NCBI GenBank assembly: GCA_002694465.1
Contig: NZMG01000030.1
Location: 96,798 to 160,797 of the forward strand
DNA from: Flavobacteriaceae bacterium
GTDB lineage: Bacteria; Bacteroidota; Bacteroidia; Flavobacteriales; Flavobacteriaceae
Direction of reading: 5' to 3'
DNA: 64,000 bases
Shown here in pieces: positions 1 through 9,300 of the stretch; the stretch's first letter is position 1, and the number at the start of each line of letters is the position of its first letter. The translations under genes and the position numbers were made by a program. The notes beneath the pieces were generated by a model. It saw only the letters and a list, made by a program, of their open reading frames with translations. It made no database searches and was not told where the DNA came from.

Positions 1-1019
1 AATGAAGTTCTACCTAAGAAGTATCCAGCATAGCCTGTACCGTTTTGTACATCTGAATAAACACCATAATGCGTTCCGCCAGCTGAAGTTGCAATTGTTA
101 TGTATTCTCCATATTTATCACCACTTCCAGTTTCAGCAAAAGATGTATAGACTCCATAGCGATCTCCAGAATCACTTCCTGTAAGTGAATTATATAAGCC
201 AAAAAAAGTTCCGGAAAGATTTGCTCCCGCGATATTATGATTATCAACACCATAAAAATTTGTTATGGGGCCTCCAATTAAATTACTTGTTCCATATGCT
301 GTCCCTGTAGTTCCTTGAAATCTATTTATTAAGGCAAATGTTGTATTAGAAGTGGAAGTGCCGAAAGAATTTTGATACCCAAATAAATAGGCAAAGCCAG
401 CATTTACAGTTGAATTCTGAAAACTATTAGAGACGCCGGAAATGGAACTTTGATTGGAGCGTGTAATGCTGTTAACAATCCCGTTAGCACTCCCAGAAGC
501 TGCGGCAACACTTTCATTTATATTATTGTATATTCCATAAACACTAGAACCTGTATTTTCATTTAACAGGCTTACTGTTCTAGAACCATTAGGTGTCTCG
601 ATTTGTAATGGATAAAGGACATTGCTAAGGCCAATACCTACATTTCCATCCGTAAATATATCTGCCGAGTTTGACGTTGGAGGAGATGTGGTGTTCTCTT
701 CGTACCAGTCATCATCACTTCCTCCACCTGAAGAAATTGCTATCCAACTTGTACTGCCATTATCCCAATAATAAAACCCTTTATTAGGTGTACCATTGCC
801 AGTAGCAAAAACCATCATTCCGTCCTGATCCACAGTGGGGTTTGTTGCTGGGAATTCATCTACTCTAGGGATAAGAATTCCATCTGTGTTGGAAGGCGTT
901 GCAATGTTTGTTGCTCTTATGTCCAAGGTAGATTTTGGATCGGTATTACCAATGCCTACTTGGGAAAAAAGACTATGGCAAAAAAAGGCGACAAGACTAA
1001 ATAAAATAAACTTCTTCAT
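1..1019 (-). CDS. Secreted tail-fibre-like surface protein (3' end outside window)
   Basis: Open from an ATG at 1019-1017 with no stop before the window edge, so 339 residues are visible and the C-terminus is missing. It starts with a signal peptide (MKKFILFSLVAFFCHSLFSQ) followed at once by VGIGNTDPKSTLDIR. This VGIG-x-x-x-P-x-x-x-LD opening is common in Bacteroidota exported proteins annotated as tail-fibre-like, and the gene at 4240 has it too. A segment near residues 120-140 (GYYWDNGSTSW-like) recalls the same family. The last visible part has short repeats of about 15 residues built on YGVY, YGEY and YGVY, which suggests a beta-solenoid or fibre. Family members often end in an intramolecular chaperone or a sorting signal, but that part cannot be seen here. 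The function is unknown; a cell-surface fibre is inferred. A -7 element (TACCTTTG) lies about 65 bases upstream. Confidence 0.75.
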   Translation of the reverse strand, partial: MKKFILFSLVAFFCHSLFSQVGIGNTDPKSTLDIRATNIATPSNTDGILIPRVDEFPATNPTVDQDGMMVFATGNGTPNKGFYYWDNGSTSWIAISSGGGSDDDWYEENTTSPPTSNSADIFTDGNVGIGLSNVLYPLQIETPNGSRTVSLLNENTGSSVYGIYNNINESVAAASGSANGIVNSITRSNQSSISGVSNSFQNSTVNAGFAYLFGYQNSFGTSTSNTTFALINRFQGTTGTAYGTSNLIGGPITNFYGVDNHNIAGANLSGTFFGLYNSLTGSDSGDRYGVYTSFAETGSGDKYGEYITIATSAGGTHYGVYSDVQNGTGYAGYFLGRTS

Positions 1020-1083
1020 AATTCTGTGTTTTGAGTAACATACCTAGCTAAGTAGGAGGTTCAGGAAGAAAGAGTTGGGACTT

Positions 1084-1091
1084 CAAAGGTA
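1084..1091 (-). promoter_or_regulatory. Promoter -7 element for the surface protein gene at 1019
   Basis: On the minus strand this reads TACCTTTG, an exact match to the Bacteroidota TAnnTTTG element. No clear TTTG is seen at the -33 distance, so only the -7 half is supported. Confidence 0.4.
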
Positions 1092-1160
1092 AATTGTGAA
1101 GAATTGGAAAACCTATATGAATTCATAGATTTTTAATAATGTATGATTTCATAGAAGTAA

Positions 1161-1198
1161 TAAAAAATAGAAAAGCCACCACAGATGTGATGACTTTT
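1161..1198 (-). terminator. Intrinsic terminator downstream of the glycosylasparaginase gene
   Basis: Read on the minus strand, arms at 1186-1198 and 1171-1183 form a 13-bp stem with two G-U pairs and a 2-base gap (so the loop must open slightly), followed by a U-rich run. It lies about 160 bases after the stop of the asparaginase gene. The rest of the 1020-1358 gap has no credible gene; it holds this hairpin, the 1084 promoter element and the inverted repeat at 1281-1306. Confidence 0.6.
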
Positions 1199-1280
1199 CG
1201 CCCCAAATTTGATTAACCCCCATATAGGGATCAACCTACTTATGTTTTGCAAAACTATTAAAAATTATATTACCCCACCC

Positions 1281-1306
1281 AATTATTTCATTTTTGTGAA
1301 ATAATT
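1281..1306. repeat. Perfect AT-rich inverted repeat
   Basis: Arms AATTATTTCA (1281-1290) and TGAAATAATT (1297-1306) are perfectly complementary with a 6-base loop; flanking CCC and GGG could extend the stem past a bulge. There is no U tract on the minus strand directly after it, so it looks less like a terminator than the hairpin at 1171-1198. It may protect the 3' end of the asparaginase mRNA or bind a protein. Confidence 0.5.
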
Positions 1307-1358
1307 AAGGGTTTTGAAGATGATTTTATTTCAATTTAACTCAAAGCAAAAGGATTGT

Positions 1359-2357
1359 TTATGCTTTATTGAAAAACTTTGAAGGAATATTAATGTTCTC
1401 TATTTCACTATGTTTTGTGACCGAAAACCCTTCATGAATACTAAAATAACCGGTTTCCCCTTTTTTATTTACAGCAATATAACCCACTTGAAAATCTTTG
1501 AAGTCTTTATTTTTTGACACAATTCTACCTATTGCTTCTTCACAGGCTTCTTGAGGGGATTTCCCCTGTCGCATTAATTCTACAATTAAAAAACTACCCA
1601 CAGTTTTTAATACTTCCTCTCCCAAACCTGTCGCTGTAGCGCCGCCTACTTCATTGTCAATAAAAAGCCCCGACCCAATAATAGGTGAATCACCCACGCG
1701 TCCTGCCATTTTATATGCCAAGCCACTGGTGGTACAGCCTCCAGAGATGTCGCCATTTTTATCGATTGCAAGCATCCCAATAGTGTCATGGTTTTCGATA
1801 TTAATAATGGGTTTATATTCTGAGGTTTTTTTCCATCCTTCCCAAGCTTTTTTAGAGGCTTCCGTAAGTAAGTTTTCTTTCTGAAACCCTTCGGAATAGG
1901 CAAATTGTTCGGCTCCTTTTCCGGCTAAAATAACGTGAGGTGTATTCTCCATCACCTTTCGTGCAACCGAAATAGGGTGCTTAATATTTTGAAGATATAC
2001 TACGGCTCCATAATTGCCTTCTTTGTTCATGATGCAAGCATCTAAAGTAACATTTCCGTCACGATCGGGGAGTCCTCCAATACCTACGCTTTGTCCTTCG
2101 GCATTGGCTTCTTCTACCATACAACCTTGCTCAATAGCATCTAATGCTGTCCCTCCATTTTCAATAACGTCCCAAGCTTTTTTAGTAGAATTGGGAACAT
2201 TCCAAGTGGCAATTACTATAGGAATAGTGCTTTCAGAATTATTAGAAGTTGCACCACCTTTATCAATTTCATTTTCTTTACAACCAATAACTGAAGCAGT
2301 TGCAACAATGCCTAAACTGCCTAAGGATGCATTTTGTATAAATGTTCTTCGTTTCAT
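1359..2357 (-). CDS. N4-(beta-N-acetylglucosaminyl)-L-asparaginase (glycosylasparaginase), exported
   Basis: Ntn-hydrolase that cleaves the bond between N-acetylglucosamine and asparagine in N-glycopeptides. The 332-residue length fits the family. The signature of the self-cleaving precursor is present: HDTIGM, with Thr192 expected to become the N-terminal nucleophile after cleavage behind Asp191. It is followed by the substrate-pocket stretch GRVGDSPIIGSG (residues 219-230) and GGATATGLGE. The N-terminus has a Tat-type motif (KRRTFIQ) and a hydrophobic stretch ending in VIGC, with Cys26 a possible lipid anchor, so export by Tat and periplasmic or lipoprotein placement is likely. The enzyme of Elizabethkingia meningoseptica is the well-known bacterial relative. 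It appears to be a single-gene unit divergent from the phosphoesterase at 2465, with a hairpin terminator downstream at 1171-1198. Function is well supported; localization is inferred. Confidence 0.9.
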   Translation of the reverse strand: MKRRTFIQNASLGSLGIVATASVIGCKENEIDKGGATSNNSESTIPIVIATWNVPNSTKKAWDVIENGGTALDAIEQGCMVEEANAEGQSVGIGGLPDRDGNVTLDACIMNKEGNYGAVVYLQNIKHPISVARKVMENTPHVILAGKGAEQFAYSEGFQKENLLTEASKKAWEGWKKTSEYKPIINIENHDTIGMLAIDKNGDISGGCTTSGLAYKMAGRVGDSPIIGSGLFIDNEVGGATATGLGEEVLKTVGSFLIVELMRQGKSPQEACEEAIGRIVSKNKDFKDFQVGYIAVNKKGETGYFSIHEGFSVTKHSEIENINIPSKFFNKA

Positions 2358-2464
2358 ACCATTGAGGGTTGGAAAAACCGAAGGTACAAAAACACGTTAA
2401 AAAAAAGTAAATTCTTACTTTACTTTTACCAAGCCCTGTATCTTTAACATCTTAAAGGAAAAAT

Positions 2465-3694
2465 ATGGTTCGTTGGATAATTTTTATCTCTATTTATTTC
2501 TTAATAGACATCTATGCTTTTCAGGCAATTAAAACCGTTTCAAAAAGCCAATGGTTACATTGGTTGTATTTTATAGTTTCTATAGTATTATTGGGGTTGT
2601 TTATTTACCAGCTTACTGGGGGAGTTCATGGGAGACAAATGACACCCTCTCGTATGTATACCTTTGGTCTTTTTCTTACCATTTTTGTTCCAAAACTGCT
2701 GGTAATAGTATTTATGTTCGGGGAAGATATTATTCGTTTTGGGGTTGGACTTTTTTCAAAATTTGGAGGTAGTGATGATGGTTTTTATTTGCCTTCTAGA
2801 AGAAAATTTATAAGTACTATTGCTATTGGGATGGCAGCCATTCCATTTGCGTCTTTGCTCTATGGAATGTACAGAGGTAAGTATAATTATAAAGTCCTTA
2901 AATATGCCCTTGAATTTGACGACCTTCCTGAAGCTTTCGATGGGTATACTATTACACAAATAAGTGACGTGCATAGTGGAAGCTTTGATAATAAAAAGAA
3001 AGTCGCTTACGGGGTTGACTTAATTAATGAACAACAAAGCGATGTCATATTGTTTACAGGAGACTTGGTAAATAATAAAGCTGATGAGATGCTTCCATGG
3101 AAGGAATATTTCTCTAAACTCACCGCTAAGGATGGAGTGTATTCGGTACTGGGAAACCACGATTATGGAGATTATATTGGTTGGCCAACTGAAGTTGATA
3201 AAAAGAATAATCTTCAAAAATTGAAGGATATTCAGAAGGAAATGGGATGGAAATTACTGTTGAATGAACATGTTGAAATCACTAGAAATGGAGAGCAAAT
3301 AAAACTAATCGGGGTAGAAAATTGGGGAGCTGGAGGCTTTAAAAAAGCAGGTGATTTAGAAAAAGCGTGTGCAGGTGTTTCAAAAAGTGATTTTAAAATA
3401 TTAATGAGCCATGATCCTTCCCATTGGGCGCAAAAAGTAAAACAAGACGATAGGCATTTTCACTTAACCTTATCGGGTCATACACACGGAATGCAATTTG
3501 GGATTGAAATTCCAGGTTGGTTTAAATGGAGCCCTGTAAAGTATCGTTATGAACATTGGGCAGGGATTTATGAAGAATTGGGAAGATATATAAATGTAAA
3601 CAGAGGCTTTGGTTTTTTAGCCTACCCCGGTCGTGTTGGAATCTGGCCAGAAGTGACTGTTATTCAACTAAAAAAAAGGGTGAATAGTGCCTAA
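2465..3694 (+). CDS. Membrane-anchored calcineurin-like metallophosphoesterase
   Basis: A 409-residue protein. The N-terminal third has about three to four hydrophobic segments (residues 3-20, 33-50, 67-88, 114-135). A calcineurin-like phosphoesterase domain follows, with all metal ligands in order: D168-x-H170 (ISDVHSG), GD 199-200 (FTGDLVNN), GNHD 230-233, H316 (MSHDPSHW) and GHTH 338-341. The YaeI/YkuE-type family is related to enzymes acting on lipid-linked pyrophosphates such as UDP-diacylglucosamine, but the substrate here cannot be read from sequence. The catalytic domain should sit on the membrane surface. There is a near-consensus -7 element (TATCTTTA) about 25 bases before the ATG. 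The gene is divergent from the asparaginase gene and is followed 54 bases later by a separately promoted thioredoxin-like gene. Confidence 0.85.
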   Translation: MVRWIIFISIYFLIDIYAFQAIKTVSKSQWLHWLYFIVSIVLLGLFIYQLTGGVHGRQMTPSRMYTFGLFLTIFVPKLLVIVFMFGEDIIRFGVGLFSKFGGSDDGFYLPSRRKFISTIAIGMAAIPFASLLYGMYRGKYNYKVLKYALEFDDLPEAFDGYTITQISDVHSGSFDNKKKVAYGVDLINEQQSDVILFTGDLVNNKADEMLPWKEYFSKLTAKDGVYSVLGNHDYGDYIGWPTEVDKKNNLQKLKDIQKEMGWKLLLNEHVEITRNGEQIKLIGVENWGAGGFKKAGDLEKACAGVSKSDFKILMSHDPSHWAQKVKQDDRHFHLTLSGHTHGMQFGIEIPGWFKWSPVKYRYEHWAGIYEELGRYINVNRGFGFLAYPGRVGIWPEVTVIQLKKRVNSA

Positions 3695-3708
3695 TTAAGG
3701 GGAAATGT

Positions 3709-3716
3709 TATATTTG
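3709..3716 (+). promoter_or_regulatory. Promoter -7 element for the thioredoxin-like gene
   Basis: TATATTTG matches TAnnTTTG exactly and lies 32 bases upstream of the ATG at 3749. No good -33 element is seen. Confidence 0.45.
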
Positions 3717-3748
3717 TAGTTAGCATTTAAAAGAAATACTTCAAACGT

Positions 3749-4045
3749 ATGTCAAAATTTGGAGAATTAATAGAAACAAACGTACCAGTTTTGCTTGACT
3801 TTTATGCAGAATGGGATGAAGCGTGTAAAGAGATGCATCCTGTGTTACGTGATGTTGCCGCCGCCCTTGGGGATAAAGCTCGGGTCATTAAAATTGATAT
3901 CGAGAAAAACCAAGAACTTTCTGATGCATTACGCGTTAAAGGTCTACCTACTCTTATGATCTACAAAAATGGTGAAATGAAATGGCGACAAAGTGGTGAA
4001 CAAGATGCTAATACCTTGATTGGTCTTGTTAAGGAGTTTGTTTAA
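3749..4045 (+). CDS. Thioredoxin-fold protein with a degenerate active site
   Basis: At 98 residues it is the length of a classic thioredoxin and keeps the fold landmarks: LLDFYAEW before the active-site helix, the cis-proline loop (GLPTL, Pro67) and the final helix. The usual WCGPCK is W-D-E-A-C-K here: the first, nucleophilic cysteine is Asp23 and only Cys26 remains. A dithiol/disulfide exchange cycle is therefore not possible in the standard way. It could act as a monothiol protein, a chaperone or binding partner, or a glutathionylation-type sensor; none of these can be shown from sequence. It has no signal peptide, so it should be cytoplasmic. The gene has its own -7 element at 3709. The fold call is firm and the function is unknown. 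Confidence 0.8.
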   Translation: MSKFGELIETNVPVLLDFYAEWDEACKEMHPVLRDVAAALGDKARVIKIDIEKNQELSDALRVKGLPTLMIYKNGEMKWRQSGEQDANTLIGLVKEFV

Positions 4046-4182
4046 TTCCCTCCCTGTTTATCTAATTGCTTTCCTACTTTATAAAAAGTACAAATAGCTA
4101 TTTTTCAAATAGTTATAATTTTATTTTTTTAAATTTCTTACAATTTTTAACTACCATTAAATATTTAACAATTTATTGTGTA

Positions 4183-4209
4183 TTGGTTTCTGAAACACTC
4201 ATACATTTG
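4183..4209 (+). promoter_or_regulatory. Promoter for the surface protein gene at 4240
   Basis: TTG at 4183-4185, a 16-base spacer and TACATTTG at 4202-4209, an exact TAnnTTTG. The predicted transcript start is about 25 bases before the ATG. Confidence 0.55.
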
Positions 4210-4239
4210 CGCCGAAAATTTTAAATATTTTTTACTTAA

Positions 4240-5691
4240 ATGACAAAAACAAATACCTACTTATATCAGTTAGTATTTTTAGCCCTAACTGTGTTCTTTT
4301 TGGTAAAATCTTCAACTTATGCTCAAGTTGGAATTGGAACCACAAACCCTAATACAACATCAATCCTTGATGTTACGTCTACTACTCAAGGGATATTAGT
4401 CCCTAGAATGACAACCACTGAAAGACTTGCTATTACTACGCCAGCAAATAGTTTATTAGTTTATGATACCACTGTAAAAGCTTACTACTTTTATGATACC
4501 CCAACCACAACTTGGGTAAAAATGAATTCAGATAATGACAAGCGAACTAACTATAAACTAGTAAAGTCTTCTTCAGATTTAGCTTCCGAATTAACTGCTG
4601 GAGGAGGAACAAGATATTTGCTTACTTCAAATACTCTGTATGAGATTAATGGAACTGTATCACTTTCCTTTCCAATAGAATTAAATAATGCTTATATCAC
4701 TGGTCGGGATACCAATGAAGACATTTTACTACGTTCAGGAGGTGTTTTATTAACTGGAACAACGGGAGGAAGCATAAGACAAGTTACGCTCTCTGCGCCT
4801 GGAGTGGGAGGGACAGTTTTTAACTTGACTGGAACGAGCACACAAAATATTATTTTTAGAGATTCTTTTGTGGCAAGTTCGAACTCAGTAGGAACTATAA
4901 GTGGTTTTGGATTAGTCTTTGTAAGTACTGTTCAATTTGTAAATAATACCGCTGGGATAACTTATAATAATATTAGCCGTCTACTGTTAAGTAATGTAGG
5001 GTGGGATTCTAACAACTCAAATACCTATGAAACTCTAACCGGAACGTTCGATCTTATTCAAAAAGTGGGGGGTTATAGTAATGTACTTGCAGGGAGAACA
5101 GGATTTAGAGTTACTGGAGTAACGACCATTAATGGAGATGCGGTTTTAAAAGATGTTGTTTTTTACGGCGGAGGTACTTATGTAGTAGGAACTTCGCCAT
5201 ACACGGGATATAATTTTACCAAAAGATGGACGGTTAACTGTCCAGGCATCCCCGTAGAAATAGATGATGTGGCAGCTGGTAATATATATATTACCACTTC
5301 TGCAACAACTAATTTTTCTGCCTCTGGAGCCGCAGGAAGAACAAAAATATTAGGAACCACAGCTTCAACAGGAATGTTTAGAACCACTTCAGCTGTAAAT
5401 AACAGAATAGTGTATGACGGTACAAAAACTAGAATTTTTACTATTCAGGCGTCATTTACAGCAGATGCCGTGGGGAGCAACAAATTTTTCACCTTCTTTA
5501 TAGCAAAGAATGGTGTTATTTTAACACCAACTGCAATCTCTACCAAAGTAGTTGGAGGGGGAGATATTAGGGCTATGTCGTTTACAGGAACAACGACACT
5601 TGCGCCAAATGATTATATTGAAGTTTGGGCTCAAAACGACACCGATGCTACAGGATTGATAGTTCCCTTTTTAAACTTGTTAATTAACTAA
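4240..5691 (+). CDS. Secreted tail-fibre-like surface protein
   Basis: A 483-residue protein with a signal peptide (hydrophobic core around residues 11-25, cleavage after STYAQ), followed by VGIGTTNPNTTSILDV. The next segment (GILVPRMTTTERLAI, then SLLVYDTT, YYFYDTPTTTWVK) is the standard N-terminal module of Bacteroidota fibre-like exported proteins. The middle (about residues 110-370) is rich in Ser, Thr, Gly and Asn with alternating hydrophobic residues, as in beta-helices. The last ~95 residues (from VYDGTKTRIFTIQ to the end) look like a compact beta-sandwich of the C1q/tail-fibre-knob type. No recognisable type IX sorting domain is present. It shares its N-terminal module with the gene cut off at 1-1019. 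Its stop overlaps the stop of the convergent deacetylase gene by 4 bases. Role unknown; surface adhesion or a structural fibre is inferred. Confidence 0.75.
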   Translation: MTKTNTYLYQLVFLALTVFFLVKSSTYAQVGIGTTNPNTTSILDVTSTTQGILVPRMTTTERLAITTPANSLLVYDTTVKAYYFYDTPTTTWVKMNSDNDKRTNYKLVKSSSDLASELTAGGGTRYLLTSNTLYEINGTVSLSFPIELNNAYITGRDTNEDILLRSGGVLLTGTTGGSIRQVTLSAPGVGGTVFNLTGTSTQNIIFRDSFVASSNSVGTISGFGLVFVSTVQFVNNTAGITYNNISRLLLSNVGWDSNNSNTYETLTGTFDLIQKVGGYSNVLAGRTGFRVTGVTTINGDAVLKDVVFYGGGTYVVGTSPYTGYNFTKRWTVNCPGIPVEIDDVAAGNIYITTSATTNFSASGAAGRTKILGTTASTGMFRTTSAVNNRIVYDGTKTRIFTIQASFTADAVGSNKFFTFFIAKNGVILTPTAISTKVVGGGDIRAMSFTGTTTLAPNDYIEVWAQNDTDATGLIVPFLNLLIN

Positions 5692-6338
5692 GTTTTACAT
5701 TGCGTTATTGCAGCCAATTTTAGATTTCGGTTGCTTAAATTATCTAAAACCTTCGGTAATACAAATCGAAGGTTTTTTTCTGCTTTAAGACTATCGTGAA
5801 AAACAACAATACTTCCTGGTTGTATATTTTGTAATACATTTTGAAGACATTTTTCTTCAGAAATGTCTTTATCCCAGTCATAACTGAGCACATCCCACAT
5901 CACTATTTTATATCCTTTTTTCTGAAGAATTTTCGCCTGCTTTTTTGTTATTTTCCCATAAGGGGGTCGAAATAAATTAGATTTTTCAATCTTCAAATTT
6001 TGAATGGTTTTTTCAAAGGCGTCAACGTTTTGAATATATTTTTCAGTTGAGGTTTCAGTTCCTTTTAGATGATTAAAGCTGTGATTTCCAAATGCGTGTC
6101 CTTCGGAAATAATTCTTTCGAAGATATTTGTATGTTTTTTTATGTTTTCACCAATGCAAAAAAAAGTGGCTTTGGCATTGTAGGCTTTTAGTTGGTCCAA
6201 AACCCAAGTAGTCACTTCGGGGATGGGACCATCATCAAAGGTGAGGTAGATTTTGTCTTCTGAACGTGAAAACGCCCAAATTCGTTTTGGAAATAACCAG
6301 GTAACAAATTTGGGCGTTTTCGTAAAAAGCAATTTCAT
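5688..6338 (-). CDS. Polysaccharide deacetylase family protein (NodB domain)
   Basis: A 216-residue single-domain carbohydrate esterase family 4 protein. All NodB motifs are present: TFDDGP (33-38) with the catalytic base and metal aspartates, HSFNH (86-90) with the two metal histidines, RPPYG (124-128), a DVLSYDWD motif, and VVFHDS (178-183) with the catalytic His. It should remove N-acetyl groups from an N-acetylglucosamine-containing polymer such as peptidoglycan or an exopolysaccharide; the substrate is not evident. No clear signal peptide is seen; the N-terminus has only a short hydrophobic stretch. It begins 2 bases after the DUF2723 gene stops, so the two are surely co-transcribed, suggesting a common cell-envelope glycan role. 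Confidence 0.88.
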   Translation of the reverse strand: MKLLFTKTPKFVTWLFPKRIWAFSRSEDKIYLTFDDGPIPEVTTWVLDQLKAYNAKATFFCIGENIKKHTNIFERIISEGHAFGNHSFNHLKGTETSTEKYIQNVDAFEKTIQNLKIEKSNLFRPPYGKITKKQAKILQKKGYKIVMWDVLSYDWDKDISEEKCLQNVLQNIQPGSIVVFHDSLKAEKNLRFVLPKVLDNLSNRNLKLAAITQCKT

Positions 6339-6340
6339 AG

Positions 6341-9300
6341 CTATTCCTCTACCGAATCATTAAGAAGGGAATCCAATAATTTTTCAGTAAGACGTTCCTT
6401 TTGTAAAAACTCTGTGTCGATATTCATATCTAAACGTTCAAACAATCCTTTGAACGGTAGAAGATAATTTTTGAAAATTTGTTTTTGATGTTGATAGTAT
6501 TCATCGGTGTCATACACATACACTATTTCTACCAGGCTTTCATATTGATTCAATTTTGAATAAATCTCCTGAAGATTTTCAGCCTGTTCTTCCATAGACA
6601 TAGCGCCATAATAGGCTACATAACTTTGGTATTTTGCTGAGGTCTCTTCAAAAACTTTTCGCGCTTTTTCTGTTTTTTCAAGTTCATAATAACTCAAAAT
6701 ATAGGGTTCTAAAAGGGAATAATATTCAAAATATTTAACTGGCATCTTTTCCATGGCTAGGTCTAGAATAGCTTCGGCTTTTTCCTGTTTACCTTCTTTT
6801 ATTAAGGCATCTGCCAAACGCGCTAAATTGCTTCGGTAGGTTATTCCGTTTCTTCGAGTTTCGGTATCGTGATAAATATCGGGATTTCCACTATTACCCC
6901 AATCCCAACTCATGACAATATCATACATTTTGTCAGCATCAATTCTTCCCATATCAAATGGATTTCTTCTATCCACAGGTGTTCTTATGGGAACAAGCTT
7001 ATAAACGACACCGTCTAGTTGTAGGTAGTCCTTCATCCATAAATAATCGTCATCACCAAAGGCTCCGCCACTAAAATAAATAGGACGCTCCCAGTTATTA
7101 TTGGCAATGATGTCTAGCATTAATAAACGGTTTTTGTAAACGTAATCACCTTTTAAAACAATATCAATGTAGGGAACAATTTTATCGGCATCTTTTTGTT
7201 CTACAATTCCGTTTTTAAGCACAGCTTCTTTATCTACAGGGACTCTTATTACTTTTGAAGGGAACGAGCTTATAAACTGACCACTATTAAGTTCTACTTT
7301 GGTTAACGGGTTTTCACTGGCAACCCAATTCATCCAAGTTTTAATGTCCACCGTATCTTCTTTGGTTTCTTGATATGCAATAACATCGCGAACGCCATAA
7401 CGATACTGTTCATGTTTAAGTTGTGAAGGGATTGGATCACTAGAGAAAGCTTTTTTCTTCATATCGTCAATATACCAATCTGTCTGAAATAAACTGGTAT
7501 TGACAATGCGAACATCCTGACGATACTTTTCGATATTTTGTTGATACCATAAAGCAAACGTGTCATTATCACCAATGGTAAATAGAATTGCATTTTCATC
7601 ACAGGAATCGAGATACATTCGTCCCATAGAATTAGCCGTATAACGACCAGAACGATCGTGGTCGTCCCAGTTTTGTGTTGCTAAAAGAATGGGTGCTGCT
7701 AATGTGGTTGCCACAAGTACAATTGGCAGTGCAACTTTAGGTTTTAAATAATCTTTTACTACCTCGTAAAGGGCGTATACCCCAAAACCAATCCACATGG
7801 CAAAAACATAAAATGATCCTACCACAGCGTAATCTCGTTCACGAGGTTCAAAAGGTCTTTCGTTGAGGTATACTTTAAGCGCTAATCCCGTAAAAAGGAA
7901 AAGCACCATTAATACCCAGAAGCTTTTTTTATCGTTTTTGGCGTGAAATACCAACCCTAAAATTCCAAGGATTAATGGCAAGAAATAGTAAGTATTTCTC
8001 GCTTTATTATTTTGTAAATCATCTGGGAGCGAATCTTGAGACCCCAATTGCCATTCATCAATAAACGATATGCCGCTTATCCAATTTCCGTTAAGATTAC
8101 TGCCTTGCCACTGCACATCATTTTGGCGTCCGGAGAAATTCCACATAAAATAACGCCAATACATTTTCCCAAATTGAAACACGAACATAAACTTCATATT
8201 GTCAATAAAGGAAGGTTTCTTTATATCTAAGAAGGGGCCAAATTGGTTTAAGAAATCATGATAATCATCACCATCCACTAGACCATTCTGGTAGGCTTCT
8301 TTAAATTTTGAAACCTCTTCGACTAATCGTTCTTCATTTCGGTATTCTCGTTTAATACCAAATTCTAATCCGTTGGTATATTCCAAATAGTTTCCTGCGT
8401 GTTCAATACTCCACATTCGAGGCAATATTGCCTTTTGTGCGTCATCTGTATTTTGAGCTGCATTTTTCCATTCATTTACAATAATATACTTGCCAGATGC
8501 TTCATCCTTTTCATATTTTGGCTTATCATCTTTGTAAGGATTCTGGGAGTCTAAACCTACATAGGCTTCAGTAAATTGAGGGCCGTAAAAAAGATGTGTT
8601 TCAGGATATTGTTCACGGTTATAATACGCTAAAAGTTCGCGTGCGTTATTAGGATTATTTTCATTTATAACGGTTCCAGCGTTGGCACGAATTGGCAACA
8701 TAAGCCAGCTTGAAAAACCTATAAAAATGAAAAGAACACAAAGAATTAGAGTATTAAAGGTAGTATGACCTTTCTTTTTAGTGTATTTTAATCCGAAGTA
8801 AAAAAGCGTTATAAAAAGTAAGCCTGCAAAGAGGGTACCTGAGTTAAACGGGAGCCTTATGGTGTTCACAAAAAACAATTCTGTAGCGCTAAAGAACTTC
8901 ATCGTCATAGGAAGCAATAACTTAAATATGAAAAGTAAGATGGCCACCACGACCACATTTGCAATTAAAAAATTCTTAACAGTAACCGTTTTATATTTTT
9001 TAAAGAAATACAAAAACCCAATGGCCGGAATGGTAAGTAACGCCATAAAATGCACTCCAAAAGATAGTCCAACGATAAAAGAAATTAAAATGAGCCATCG
9101 ATCTCCGCGCGGAGTGAACATTTCACGTTCCCAGCGAAGTCCACAATAAAACATAATAGACAGCATACAAGCCGCAGCAGCATAAACTTCTGCCTCGACT
9201 GCAGAAAACCAAAAGCTATCTGTAAATGTAAATGCCATTGAGCCAACAGCGGCACTTCCTAAGATGGCAATAGCATTATTTTTTGTGATTTCAGTTTGTT

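Noticed and set aside
1199..1280. Possible small gene in the 1020-1358 gap
   Set aside because: No frame with a start and useful length; the region holds the hairpin terminator, an inverted repeat and promoter-type sequence.
2014..2400. 128-codon open frame antisense to the glycosylasparaginase gene
   Set aside because: It mirrors the coding strand of a clearly real gene, with no signal or domain; treated as a shadow.
4070..4092. Short palindrome after the thioredoxin-like gene as terminator
   Set aside because: The stem (TACTTT with AAAGTA) has little GC and there is no U tract, so it is too weak to call.
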